Shown: one piece after another, positions 46,501-54,664 of the stretch
How positions within the stretch are numbered: the stretch's first letter is position 1
How the letters are laid out: each line of letters opens with the position of its first letter
Source of the DNA: Rheum nobile
Lineage: Eukaryota; Streptophyta; Magnoliopsida; Caryophyllales; Polygonaceae
Direction of reading: 5' to 3'
Length of the DNA: 64,000 nt
NCBI GenBank assembly: GCA_027886185.1
Contig: WOAB01000040.1
Span: forward strand, 1,860,001-1,924,000
Notes under the pieces: model-generated
Database searches by the model: none
What the model saw: the letters and a program-made list of their open reading frames with translations, nothing else
Told to the model about the DNA's origin: nothing
Made by a program: the position numbers and the translations under genes

Positions 46501-49232
46501 AAGAGCTTCCCCAAGGCCTCCCCCCTTTGCGAGGCATTGAGCACCAAATTGACTTGGTGCCTGGTGCCTCCCTCCCCAATCGAGCTGCTTATCGCGCTGG
46601 CCCAGATGAAACCAAGGAGCTCCAGCGACAAGTCCAAGAACTTCTAGATCGCGGATACGTGAGGGAATCCTTAAGCCCTTGCGCGGTCCCAGTGATCCTA
46701 GTCCCGAAGAAGGATGGCTCGTGGCGAATGTGTGTGGACTGTCGCGCCATCAATCAGATCACAGTCAAGTACAGGCACCCCATACCGCGCCTTGATGACA
46801 TGCTAGATGAGTTGCATGGCGCGACCCTATTCACCAAGATTGACTTGAAGAGCGGATATCACCAGATTCGCATGAATGAGGGAAATGAATGGAAGACCGC
46901 GTTCAAGACAAAATATGGTCTCTATGAATGGCTAGTCATGCCTTTCGGCCTCACCAACGCGCCAAGCACCTTCATGAGGCTCATGAACCATGTTTTGAGG
47001 GACTTTCTGGGGAAATTTGTTGTAGTTTACTTTGATGACATTTTGGTCTATTCGCGTAGTCTTGAGACTCACGTCCAACACCTTAGGCTTGTGTTAGAGT
47101 GCTTAAAACACGAACAACTGTATGCCAACCTTGGCAAGTGTCGATTTGCCTCTGACACTACAAACTTTCTAGGCTACGTGGTCTCCAAGGAGGGACTCTG
47201 CGTTGATGAGGAGAAAGTGAAGGCCATCAGAGATTGGCCAACACCCACAACGCCAACAATGGTTAGAAGCTTCCTTGGCTTGGCTGGCTTCTACATGTGT
47301 TTTGTTCGCGACTTCAGCTCCATCGCCGTGCCATTACATGAACTCACAAAGAAGGGCGCCGCGGTGATTTGGAAGGAATCACACAACAATGCGTTCAACA
47401 CGTTAAAAGCAGCCATATGCAACGCGTCACTGCTACAACTCCTCGACTTCAACAAACACTTTGAAGTGGAATGTGACGCATCCAATGTGGGGATTGGTGG
47501 AGTGCCCCACCAAGAGAAACGGCCCATCACGTTCTTTAGCGAGAAGCTCACGGGGGCCACCTTGAATTACCCCACATACGACAAAGAGCTCTACGCGCTA
47601 GTTCGCGTCCTGAAGACATGGCAGCACTACCTGTGGCCACGCGAGTTCGTGATCCATTCGGACCACGCAGCCATCAGCTATCTGAAGAGTCAAGCACACC
47701 TGAGCCGCCGCCATGCTCGCTGGGTGGAATTTATGGAAACATTTCCTTACGTGGTAGTGCATAAAAAAGGTAAGGAGAATGTGGTCGCCGACGCCCTTTC
47801 TCGCAGGTATGTTCTCCTTACTCATCTTCAATCTAAACTTCTTGGCTTCGCACTGATTAAGGATTTATATCTGATTGATCCTTTCTTTAAGCCCATTGTT
47901 GAACAATGCCTTAGGGACCGCGAGTTCGAAACCTACTTCTTCCATGAGGGTTACCTTTACAAAGCAGGCCGTTTGTGCATTCCTAGCTCACCAATTAGGA
48001 AACTCCTCATCCAAGAAGCCCATGAAGGACGCGGTCATTTTGGGGTCACCAAGACTTTAGCTTCTCTTTGCGAGCATTTCTTTTGGCCGCGTATGACCAC
48101 CCAGGTGACGCGCTATTGCACAAGTTGTGTCACATGTCAACGCGCCAAATCCACTTCTCATCCCTATGGTCTCTACACGCCTCTACCCATTCCCTTAGGC
48201 CCTTGGGAAGATTTGTCTATGGACTTCATCACAGGTTTACCTCTCTCTCGCCGGGGTAAGGATTCTATCTTTGTAGTTGTAGACCGGTTTTCCAAAATGG
48301 CCCATTTCATCGCGTGCAAGACCACACACACTGCCAGTGAGATCGCCGCGTTGTTCTTTGACAACGTGGTTCGTTTACATGGGATACCGCACACTGTAGT
48401 GAGTGATTGTGATACAAAATTTGTAGGAATTTTCTGGAGAACACTTTGGGGGAAGTTGGGAACCAAACTTTTATACTCCACTAGCTACCACCCCCAAACT
48501 GATGGTCAAACTGAGGTGACCAATCGAACCTTAGGAGCCCTGCTTAGGACCATGCTCAAATCCAACCCAAAACGTTGGGAGGACTTACTTGCCATTGTTG
48601 AGTTTTCTTACAACAGGTCCAGGAACTCAGCAACAAAGCTCACTCCATTTGAAGTGGTGTATAGAAGCAACCCATTGACTCCGCTGGACATGCTACCGCG
48701 TCCACTGAAGAATACTGAGCACCCCACCGCGGCCAACCGCGCCGCGATGATCCAGGAGTTGCACCAAAGAACACGGGCACAACTAGAGCGCCGCGTTGAA
48801 CAGTATGCCACACAGCACAACCGTGGGCGTCGTCGCGTTATATTTGCCCCAAGAGATTTAGTGTGGGTGCACCTTCGCAAAGGCCGCTTCCCAACAAAAC
48901 GCAAATCCAAGTTGGTCCCCCATGGTGATGGCCCTTTTCAAGTTGTGAAGGCCATTGGGGACAACGCATACGAGATCGCGCTGCCACCAGACTACGGTGT
49001 CCACGTGACCTTCAATGTAGCCGACTTGGAGCCTTATGTGGAGCCTGAGTTCGATGAAGGTGAAGCGGGGACGCTTCACAGCCAAGTGGGGGAGGGTGAT
49101 GCGCCCCTGCCCACCATGAATGCCTCTGAGGAAGAAGAGGCTATGAGCATTCGCTCAGATGGGCCAATCACAAGAGCCCGCGCTAAAGCCATCGCCAATG
49201 CGACGCAATCCTTGGTCGCTCGCGTCGTCTAG
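43569..49232 (+). CDS. CRM-like gag-pol polyprotein, 1887 residues, open throughout
   Basis: I chose the ATG at 43569; the frame extends upstream only to a TTG. Residue positions count from it. Gag core is at about 405-590 (W-L-Q-A-T-E, V-W-W-H-R-F). The zinc knuckle at 646-659 reads C-F-K-C-G-G-R-G-H-I-M-R-S-F, so the last cysteine is Phe. Protease active site D750-G-G is the CRM form. Reverse transcriptase has F1155-D-D. RNase H has D1303 and later E and D. Integrase has H1485, H1490, C1520, C1523 and the triad D1552, D1613, E1649 with exact 35 spacing, then a G-P-F module. The last 46 codons lie within the 3' LTR and end D-G-P-I-T-R-A-R-A-K-like, then TAG. All enzyme residues I can check are present. 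Apart from the knuckle it looks functional; expression is unknown. Confidence 0.95.
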   Translation: MDGHIVIGSLMEPTGGNVQGDGNNQPPQQQQLGQHEVVPLANPPTEPILELSEEQREIQALRRQLAEFQARERAVMVQPTPTLQIPMDPLVAPRQTEVGPSKQRVDKGKGLMPSSSNLQPRLQRIQSVIESRQGYVSHRDRYAPQATPVRDETDSDREEVSHGEFSEPYDFNDRYEVRGTRRQREIASTPLAGRARRAERGEGRPRRSNRAQDAVPRQRRHALTPVTFNVEDHLFHQSMRMPHYGSDGYFSHTLFHQDEFKEFDDEEMEDSGMINPGNFHPPLGDPMELQDRPADWIPPARLNQGANMANASFPRRDNMERRQDMPYDVFHDVAQQGHHQSRRAQEMEQQAPLGNERGNFGARRQQQRHAHFPPAQGHAYAPLDIPSPRLQQRPQANAPRLNLHDIKVKVEFFFGEYNPAVFLEWLQATEYTLIYCQVPEEDYVAAATVHFRGAARVWWHRFVDDRIRRNLVPLTEWHQLKFVMTLKYVPQDYKNQMRLDIAIEKQGSKTPLEFFSQLEDMYYKASISVAPSTMRTKFLSGLNTNIRDQLEILPIKDLNTLTHTALQLHTQIVRKRQGPYQPYGQRRYDSQTSQVHPTNVRGPSPGTTASNPNRKGKTAAIPSIVPRAPPPKGTSPTQEHARDIECFKCGGRGHIMRSFPNNKKVLFSTTSAGYESFEEDDDALETIEEGLEDDKDAYTCEATALHEGTALSLVTRRLLTVKETTLGDQRENLFHTRCLVKTATLSVIIDGGSCCNIINEKVVTHFNLSTTPHSQPYGLQWISSSSGNTVTRQCLISFSIGQYTDSILCDVITMDATHLLLGRPWQFDKSVLHDGYLNTYVFTYHGKRITFLPMTPHEILQDQVERDRQKAIEASKNQTPSSTRSSPRNKEAAKDNASMERTRTKEGSKTAPSNNTLKGTYEHRLLLAWPSDLTAPLSGKAPCFLLMPTPCTQDAPILEAMPSEIDELLEEFNDLFPEELPQGLPPLRGIEHQIDLVPGASLPNRAAYRAGPDETKELQRQVQELLDRGYVRESLSPCAVPVILVPKKDGSWRMCVDCRAINQITVKYRHPIPRLDDMLDELHGATLFTKIDLKSGYHQIRMNEGNEWKTAFKTKYGLYEWLVMPFGLTNAPSTFMRLMNHVLRDFLGKFVVVYFDDILVYSRSLETHVQHLRLVLECLKHEQLYANLGKCRFASDTTNFLGYVVSKEGLCVDEEKVKAIRDWPTPTTPTMVRSFLGLAGFYMCFVRDFSSIAVPLHELTKKGAAVIWKESHNNAFNTLKAAICNASLLQLLDFNKHFEVECDASNVGIGGVPHQEKRPITFFSEKLTGATLNYPTYDKELYALVRVLKTWQHYLWPREFVIHSDHAAISYLKSQAHLSRRHARWVEFMETFPYVVVHKKGKENVVADALSRRYVLLTHLQSKLLGFALIKDLYLIDPFFKPIVEQCLRDREFETYFFHEGYLYKAGRLCIPSSPIRKLLIQEAHEGRGHFGVTKTLASLCEHFFWPRMTTQVTRYCTSCVTCQRAKSTSHPYGLYTPLPIPLGPWEDLSMDFITGLPLSRRGKDSIFVVVDRFSKMAHFIACKTTHTASEIAALFFDNVVRLHGIPHTVVSDCDTKFVGIFWRTLWGKLGTKLLYSTSYHPQTDGQTEVTNRTLGALLRTMLKSNPKRWEDLLAIVEFSYNRSRNSATKLTPFEVVYRSNPLTPLDMLPRPLKNTEHPTAANRAAMIQELHQRTRAQLERRVEQYATQHNRGRRRVIFAPRDLVWVHLRKGRFPTKRKSKLVPHGDGPFQVVKAIGDNAYEIALPPDYGVHVTFNVADLEPYVEPEFDEGEAGTLHSQVGEGDAPLPTMNASEEEEAMSIRSDGPITRARAKAIANATQSLVARVV

Positions 49233-49802
49233 AGCCAAGGCACCCAAGAGATCGCGTTCTCTTTGAAGTGTCTTCAACCAAGCCCAGAGAACGTGTTCTC
49301 TGTCTGTCTTCTCTCCACCATCCAATGAACGCGTTCTTTTTGAACAGAATGTAATCTCTTGAGACATTAATGTCTTTATTTCTTTTTGGGGCGTGTGCTC
49401 CACGCATGTCGTGTGGGCCGGCCCACTAATCGAGACTCGGCCCATCTGAGTCCCGCGACCTAGCATAAAAGGACAACTCATTCTTCTGTATTAGGCTACG
49501 TTCCTTTTAATCAAAGCCTGAGTATTGAGAGCCGTTTGCCTCCTCCCCTTTGATCGGACGTCAAACACTCTCTGTCTTCTCAACCCCTTCCTCTGCCGCC
49601 GACGCTACGGCCACCACTCGATCTTTATCGAGATTATCCAACCCGTTGCCGACGCTACGGCCAAAGAACTCGATCTCTTTCGAGTCACTCTCCTCCGCTG
49701 CCGCCTTCCCCACCACGCGTTCCACGCTACCAACCTCCAACAAAATGCGTGCGACTTCCCAAACAAGATCATCGATCCTTCACTACTAGTAGGAACGCAT
49801 CA
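49097..49802 (+). repeat. 3' LTR of the CRM-like element
   Basis: Same length as the 5' LTR. It contains the TAG (49230-49232) that ends the polyprotein, which is CAG in the 5' LTR. Confidence 0.93.
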
Positions 49803-51011
49803 AGCCTCATCAACGCAATCGATGGGATGCAGATCACCAATCTCCTTCTTGGCCTTAGGGTCCAGAGTATGAAGCAAATCCTCCAGATCTCTCTTCTTCA
49901 CCATGCCCACTGAAAGTTCTAGGGCACTAGACGCCTTCCTTTTCGCCCCTGAAGTTTTAGATGACGACGAGCCTAAGGTGACGATCCTAGCTGACAAAAG
50001 AGCCTTGGATTCGAACTTAGCCGACGAAGACGCTTTCGCCGTCGACAGCTTCTAATCCAGAAGACTCTTTCCGGACAGACGAGCACTCGACCTCGCACCC
50101 CGGGATACTGCCAGGCAAGTACAAACGTATAAGCATATGGTCACTCCAAAGACCACCCACATGCATACCTGAAGGAACGAACATGTGCCTTTAGTGACAG
50201 AAGTGGAAGGAGTCGCCATACTCGAAGGAAGGGCTAAAAAATCCACGCTCTTGAACGACCTATCGGCCTCCGAAAAGGCAAGCAAAACCTCAGTAACCGC
50301 AGCAAAGTCGGAATCCGTCTTCACCTCTAGGCTTGGCACTAAAAAAATAAACACGTAAGCACCAGTTAACAAGGCATCAAAACATAAAATTTTGGAGACT
50401 AACACGATACCTGTCGTCCTCCAAACATCGCATAAGAAAGAGCAGTTGAATCCCCCCTTAAGCGACTTCTTTTCAACAAAGAAAAATCGCGACCTCCATC
50501 CGCGATCGTTCACATTAAGGTTTAAAGCGACTGGCTTCCTATCTGGCCTAAGGCGCAATTGAAAACGGGAAGAACCCCGACTACTCAAGTAATACGAATA
50601 CCAAAGAGCATCGAAGTCGAAGTCAATTTCAACACTAGATACCAAAAGGTCGACTACCCTAAGAAGACGCCATGCATGCGGCATCACCTGGCATAGGGCA
50701 AGGTTAAGGACAGACAAGAAATTCCTCACCAGACTCGAGAATGGAAAAGAGTGGCGTATTCTGAAGGGGTATTCGAAGAAACAAACCCACCCATCGCGAC
50801 ACCAGTCAGCCCGCTCTTGGGGTAAAGGGAGACGAGCCACCGTCTCAGAAGGAAATTGACCCACTTCTAAGATCACATCCAACTCCGATTGGGTTAGGGT
50901 TCCAGCCAGGGAATCCTTCGAACTGAGGAGATTCAAGGGGGAGAACTCGCTACCTTTCCCACCGACGCCAGAAGATGAAGCTTCGGACTTCTTTGATCTC
51001 GGAAACGACAT

Positions 51012-51299
51012 GGTGCAAGCAGAACGATAAAAAAAATTCGAAAAAAGTTCTTACCTTTGAAACAGAAAACCTTTCGAGAAACAAGAGAGATGATTGTGAA
51101 AAGAAAGGGAAGTGACTGCCATTTATGGGAAACTGCTCAACATGCGGTCAAATCTATTGACCAATAAGGAGGCAACACGTCATCAACCAACTGCAGCAAA
51201 TCGGCAGGGAAAAGATCACGTCCAGTAAAAGAAGAGGAAGAAGAAATCCAACCGCCCCTTAACTGCCATTTCCGGCCCAGTTCGATTCCTTAGGGCAAT
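51012..51299. other. Tat interior between the antisense gene and the 3' LTR
   Basis: It would hold the promoter and leader of the antisense gene. No obvious purine tract abuts the 3' LTR; the last bases are CCTTAGGGCAAT, unusual for a retroelement. Confidence 0.6.
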
Positions 51300-51929
51300 T
51301 GTTGGGCCTCATTCTTAATGGACTCTCAAATGAAGCGGCCCGGTAGGCGGAGTAATCTTTTCGTTTTGAAGCGACCAACGATTAAGCGACCAACGATTAG
51401 GCGACAAAGCAGAGATCACAGCAACGACATGATCGGAGACGTTACAAAAAAACCAGATCACAAAGGTTGGAATATCCTTCCATATAAACAGTTACAAACC
51501 TGCGTAATCAAAACCATAAATGCCACAGGATCATGGCAATCTGGCAATAAAAGCTAGTGAGCGAAGATCATGGAGGAAAAACGGCTAGTTTAGCCAGATC
51601 TCTGGGAAACTGAGTGTGTATAAAGGGGTTAGAGATCATTGTAAAGGACACACGAATTTGACATAATACAGACAACTACTCTCCTATTTGCATTCATCTG
51701 AATTCTCTAGTTCGAATCCGTGTTCTAGTATTGAAACGATCGACGTGCAGCTCCTTTGATTCGACCGACCTCTTGTTCAGAGGAGATAAGCCAGTATTTT
51801 CATTCCTTTAATCTTATTACGTTTACATCTCTAGTTGATTTGAATTATCTAGATATTGTCAATCTAATTATTGTCTAGTTTCCCTTCTTTAAGCGATTCA
51901 GGTCGATTCGATCTTTTTCGCCCAAAACA
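51300..51929 (+). repeat. 3' LTR of the Tat element
   Basis: Collinear with 34794-35408; the extra 15 bp are mostly a tandem copy of 'aagcgaccaacga' near 51374-51399. Confidence 0.93.
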
Positions 51930-52173
51930 ATATTCTACTAAGTTAAGTGCAAAATGTTGCAAAAAAGTATGAAACGCTGCACAAATGTTCTAAGTACTAA
52001 CTAATCTATGAAGCTTTGCACAAGCGTTGCTCATTGATCTCAAATCTCATCTATCTCGTCCTCTAAATATGGTATAGACCTACCAAACTCTAGATAGTCA
52101 TGTCATATATAAACTTTGATTAGAAATGATTTAAAAGATTGCTATATAATTAGTTATTAAAAGTTAGATATAC

Positions 52174-52440
52174 CTTTTCAGGGATAGAGTCTTGTCCTTT
52201 ACAGATGACCTCGTGTATAAATCGGAGAACATAATATCCACAATCAATATTATTGATTTGCTTAGGGCACTACCAAGCAAACAATCCTTAAATATACCAG
52301 GTGGGTCGTGGAGAGCAATGTATTATTTGTTGTAGAAATTCAAATGAAAGAAGTGATTATACATTACAAAATGCAAACTAACCTTTACTTCAACCCACTT
52401 TGTCGGCCTATTAGGTTTGTTTGCATTGTTTCCAACAATC
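52174..52440 (-). pseudogene. Ulp1-type (C48) cysteine peptidase fragment of the CACTA element
   Basis: Two minus-strand exons are seen. The first ends W-V-E-V-K at 52383 before GT. The second, 52269-52174, reads C-P-K-Q-I-N-N-I-D-C-G-Y-Y-V-L-R-F-I-H-E-V-I and ends before GTATAT. The spliced W-V-E-V-K-C-P-K-Q...D-C-G-Y-Y-V-L-R-F is the catalytic cysteine segment of the SUMO-protease-like peptidases carried by many plant CACTA and MULE elements. The histidine and aspartate segments should lie upstream on the minus strand (toward 52560 and beyond) but are not recognised; the MULE-like element at 52560-53953 interrupts there. Only this piece is supported, so I call it a fragment. Confidence 0.78.
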
Positions 52441-52559
52441 CATACTTATGTAGAGACAAGTAAATAATTAACATGTGATGTTCTTGGTATTTTTTTCAGT
52501 TATTTCATCTTCATGATCACTTGTGGAGAACATGTCTATGAAACATATAAAAAATATAA

Positions 52560-53953
52560 TTTTTTCGCCTGATACCCCTGAGGTATGGTGAAATTCACGA
52601 GGTGTACCAAAGTTTTGACTATTTCACGTGGTACTCCCGAGTTTCGTTTTTTTTTTGGCAAATGCTCATCTGTTAATTAATTAATTAAAAAAATAAAGAA
52701 AAACCAAAAAAAGCCTAAATTTGTCTCTTCTCTCTCGTCTTCTTCACGGGATTGCTTCTTCCCTCCCTCGACGAACTTAACTCGCCGACGGACCACAGAT
52801 TACGATTACATGTTAAGCTAAGAAAACTTACAAACTCAATTCGATTATCAATGGACAAAATAAAAATTACCGACTGTAAACTTTCCACTTCCCCTAAGTA
52901 GCCAAAGCAAGATAAAAAAACAACTTGCTTTAGACTACCTTGGGGGCTACGGCTTACATACATGATTACAAAAAGAAAAATTCGAGCTCAATCTGCAATT
53001 CCAAAAACTCCATTGCAGTCAAGCTCCTAAATTAACACCTAATTTCACCGGAAAACAGTACAATTTTTTCACAAATTACTGCAAGAAGATAAAATGGTGT
53101 CCCAATCGATCTCTTGAGACGGACACTCGTGAAGCAAGAAATTTTCCAACCCCACGTCCTCCCCTTCCCCAAACGTTAGATCTGACAACGACGACGTCCC
53201 GCCGGACCCCTCGCTCTCCACCGGAGCAACGGCGGGAGGCGGAGGAGCGGCGGGGGCGGATTTCTTCGACTTCCCGGCCCTCCCCTGTTTCTTGTTCGAA
53301 TTAAGAGCCAAGCTCTCACAAATAGTTTGGAGCTTGGCGTCGACAGAGGGATGAAGGGGCTTATGGCCGCCGATGTGGGACCCGTCGTGGCAGAGGTTGG
53401 GGAAGTTGAGCCTGGCGAAGTCGCCCCTGAGCTTGTAGGCGGCACTGTCGTAGGTCAGGGCGGCTTCCTCGGCGGTGTCGAAGGTGCCGAGCCAGAGTCG
53501 GGTTCGATTCCTGGGCAAACGGATCTCGGCGACCCATCGAGTAGAGGACTCGAAACTTGAAAAGACAGATGGTTAACAGAAAGGGATTCCGAGAAGCGGG
53601 GTGTTACGGAGAAAATATGGGGGGAGAAATTAGAAGAAGAACAGTGAAAGACGACACTCTGAAGAAAACGCTCTTTCCTCACTCTGGTGTGGAATTTTGT
53701 GTTTTTATTTTGTCGGTGATGAAGGGCACAAGGCCGCCGGCGAGTTAAGTTCGTCGAGGGAGGGAAGAAGCAATCTCGTGAAGAAGACGAGAGAGGAGAG
53801 ACAAATTGGGTTTTTTTTTTTTTTTTAATTAATTAATAACAGATAGGCATTTGGCGAAAAAAAAAACGAAACTCGGGGGTACCACGTGAAATAGTCAAGA
53901 CTTTGATATACCTCGCGAATTTCGCCATACCTCAGGGGTACCAGACGAAAAAA
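52560..53953. mobile_element. MULE-like element (Pack-MULE type) with long inverted ends
   Basis: The inverted ends are about 52560-52791 and 53733-53953 (roughly 220-230 bp, about 90% alike by eye). Both begin TTTTTTCG(C/T)CTG(A/G)TACCCC and end inside with ACTTAACTCGCCG(A/G)CGG. The 940-bp interior holds an ERF gene fragment and no transposase. This matches Pack-MULEs, which carry pieces of host genes. No clean 9-bp target duplication was found (AAAATATAA against CCGTAAAAA), so the superfamily is inferred from the long ends and gene content. Confidence 0.82.
53069..53539 (-). pseudogene. ERF/AP2 transcription factor, 3' half (RAP2.4-like), captured
   Basis: Reading from 53539, the frame gives R-W-V-A-E-I-R-L-P, then RNRTRLWLGTFDTAEEAALTYD and KLRGDFARLNFPN. 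This is the second half of an AP2/ERF DNA-binding domain. It then has H-K-P-L-H-P-S-V-D-A-K-L-Q-T-I-C, typical of the RAP2.4-like group, a proline- and lysine-rich linker, and an acidic end Q-E-I-D-W-D-T-I-L before the stop at 53069. The first part of the domain (Y-R-G-V-R-Q-R-x-W-G-K) is missing; the break lies within the inverted-repeat element, so the fragment was taken up truncated. The frame has no stop in about 150 codons and is GC-rich, so capture may be fairly recent. DNA binding is unlikely without the missing strands. Confidence 0.85.
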
Positions 53954-54115
53954 CCGTAAAAAATACAATAAATATAATAGCATAAAGTGGCAATAGATTT
54001 TAATACAAATATATGAAAAAATCATGAAAGAACATGACTACACAGCAGAAACCGAAGAGTTCTACTGCTCCTACCTAAGAAACATATAAAAAGTACTATA
54101 AATATACGCAAGCAC

Positions 54116-54664
54116 TAGATACACTCACTTTTTTTTACTAAATAAGCTCAACTAGTCTCGATCACGCTTTGCGTGAGCGAGACTCTTGGTGACAAAGAGT
54201 CACGCCCTCACAATGCGGGGGCGTGACTCTCTTAATATAAAAAAAAAAAATTTTAAAAATCACGCCCACGCATTGCGTGGACATGACTGTTTTAACATTA
54301 AAAACAAAATTATTAATATTATTATTTTATTTACAAATTATTTTATATTAAATTTAAAAAAATTATATATTCAAGATATGAGATTTAAGGTCTTTAAAAC
54401 ACCGAAAACAAGACAAGACATGTTATGGGCGCTCTATGATGGCATGACTCCTCGGATTTAAGGTTTTCAAACCGATTTTATTTTCATACCCTATTATCAT
54501 GCTTGTAGCACATAGGGAGTTGATATTTTTTTGTCTTGTTTCGGGATCCCGGGACACCCTAAATTACATACCCTATAAACCCGCATTGCGAGGGCGTGAC
54601 TCTTTGTCACCAAGAGTAGCGAGACTAGTTGAGCTTATTTAGTAAAAAAATATGAGTGTATCTA
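54116..54664. mobile_element. Foldback / MITE-like element
   Basis: The left arm (54116-54222) and right arm (54580-54664) are inverted copies. They share TAGATACACTCA at the tips, CTAAATAAGCTCAACTAGTC in the middle and TGACAAAGAGTCACGCCCTC inside. The left arm has an extra 21-bp insert with its own small palindrome (cacgctttgcgtg). The centre is AT-rich. No clear target duplication, so the class is open. Confidence 0.75.

Larger units (their letters stand above)
42065..49802 (+). mobile_element. CRM-like Ty3 element, nearly intact, inside the Tat element
   Basis: Two 706-bp LTRs (42065-42770 and 49097-49802) begin TGATGCGCCCC and end GAACGCATCA. The flanks GGCCT and AGCCT match at four of five sites. 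The purine tract AGTGGGGGAGGG abuts the 3' LTR. I count about 29 differences between the LTRs, almost all transitions (about 4%). One open frame encodes Gag to integrase. The D-G-G-S protease and the Q-W-x-S-S / L-L-G-R-P-W-Q-F-D context match the CRM lineage of chromoviruses, as does the coding region running into the 3' LTR. A chromodomain is not seen. The lineage call is by memory of motifs, not a tree. Confidence 0.92.
41404..51011 (-). pseudogene. Antisense ORF of the Tat element (transposase_28 / 'putative gypsy type transposon' family), split
   Basis: It is read on the minus strand, opposite to gag-pol. The N-terminal part begins at the ATG at 51011 and has G-W-V-C-F-F-E-Y-P-F-R-I, F-S-S-L-V-R-N-F-L and DRGWRSRFFFVEKKS, the pattern of the plant 'putative gypsy type transposon' family. 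Likely introns are seen as ACAG/GTATCG...TTTTTTAG/TGCC (about 50338-50410) and TTCAG/GTATGC...CTGGCAG/TATCC (about 50112-50170). A middle part lies at 49803-49997. The C-terminal part (42015-41404), after an acceptor TTTCACAG, is a coiled coil rich in K-A-A-E, then an acidic tail ending E-K-S-G-E-S. The CRM-like element at 42065-49802 cuts it. In relatives the function is unknown. Exon limits are inferred. Confidence 0.75.
34794..51929 (+). mobile_element. Tat-lineage Ty3 element with dual RNase H and antisense ORF, split by a CRM-like element
   Basis: LTRs at 34794-35408 (615 bp) and 51300-51929 (630 bp) begin TGTTGGGCCTC and end CCCAAAACA. They are about 96-97% alike by eye; the 3' LTR has one extra 13-bp tandem unit (aagcgaccaacgatt). 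The flanking pentamers TAATT and ATATT do not match perfectly, so the duplication is unproven. The polyprotein remnant carries a second, archaeal-type RNase H before integrase. Downstream lies a minus-strand gene. Both are known traits of the Tat lineage (Retand, Ogre and relatives). About 9.4 kb remain without the nested element. Confidence 0.92.

Noticed and set aside
34789..51934. Perfect 5-bp duplication for the Tat element
   Set aside because: TAATT and ATATT differ at two or more sites. The element is still certain from its LTRs.
52551..53962. 9-bp target duplication for the MULE-like element
   Set aside because: AAAATATAA and CCGTAAAAA do not match; shifting the ends by one or two bases does not help.
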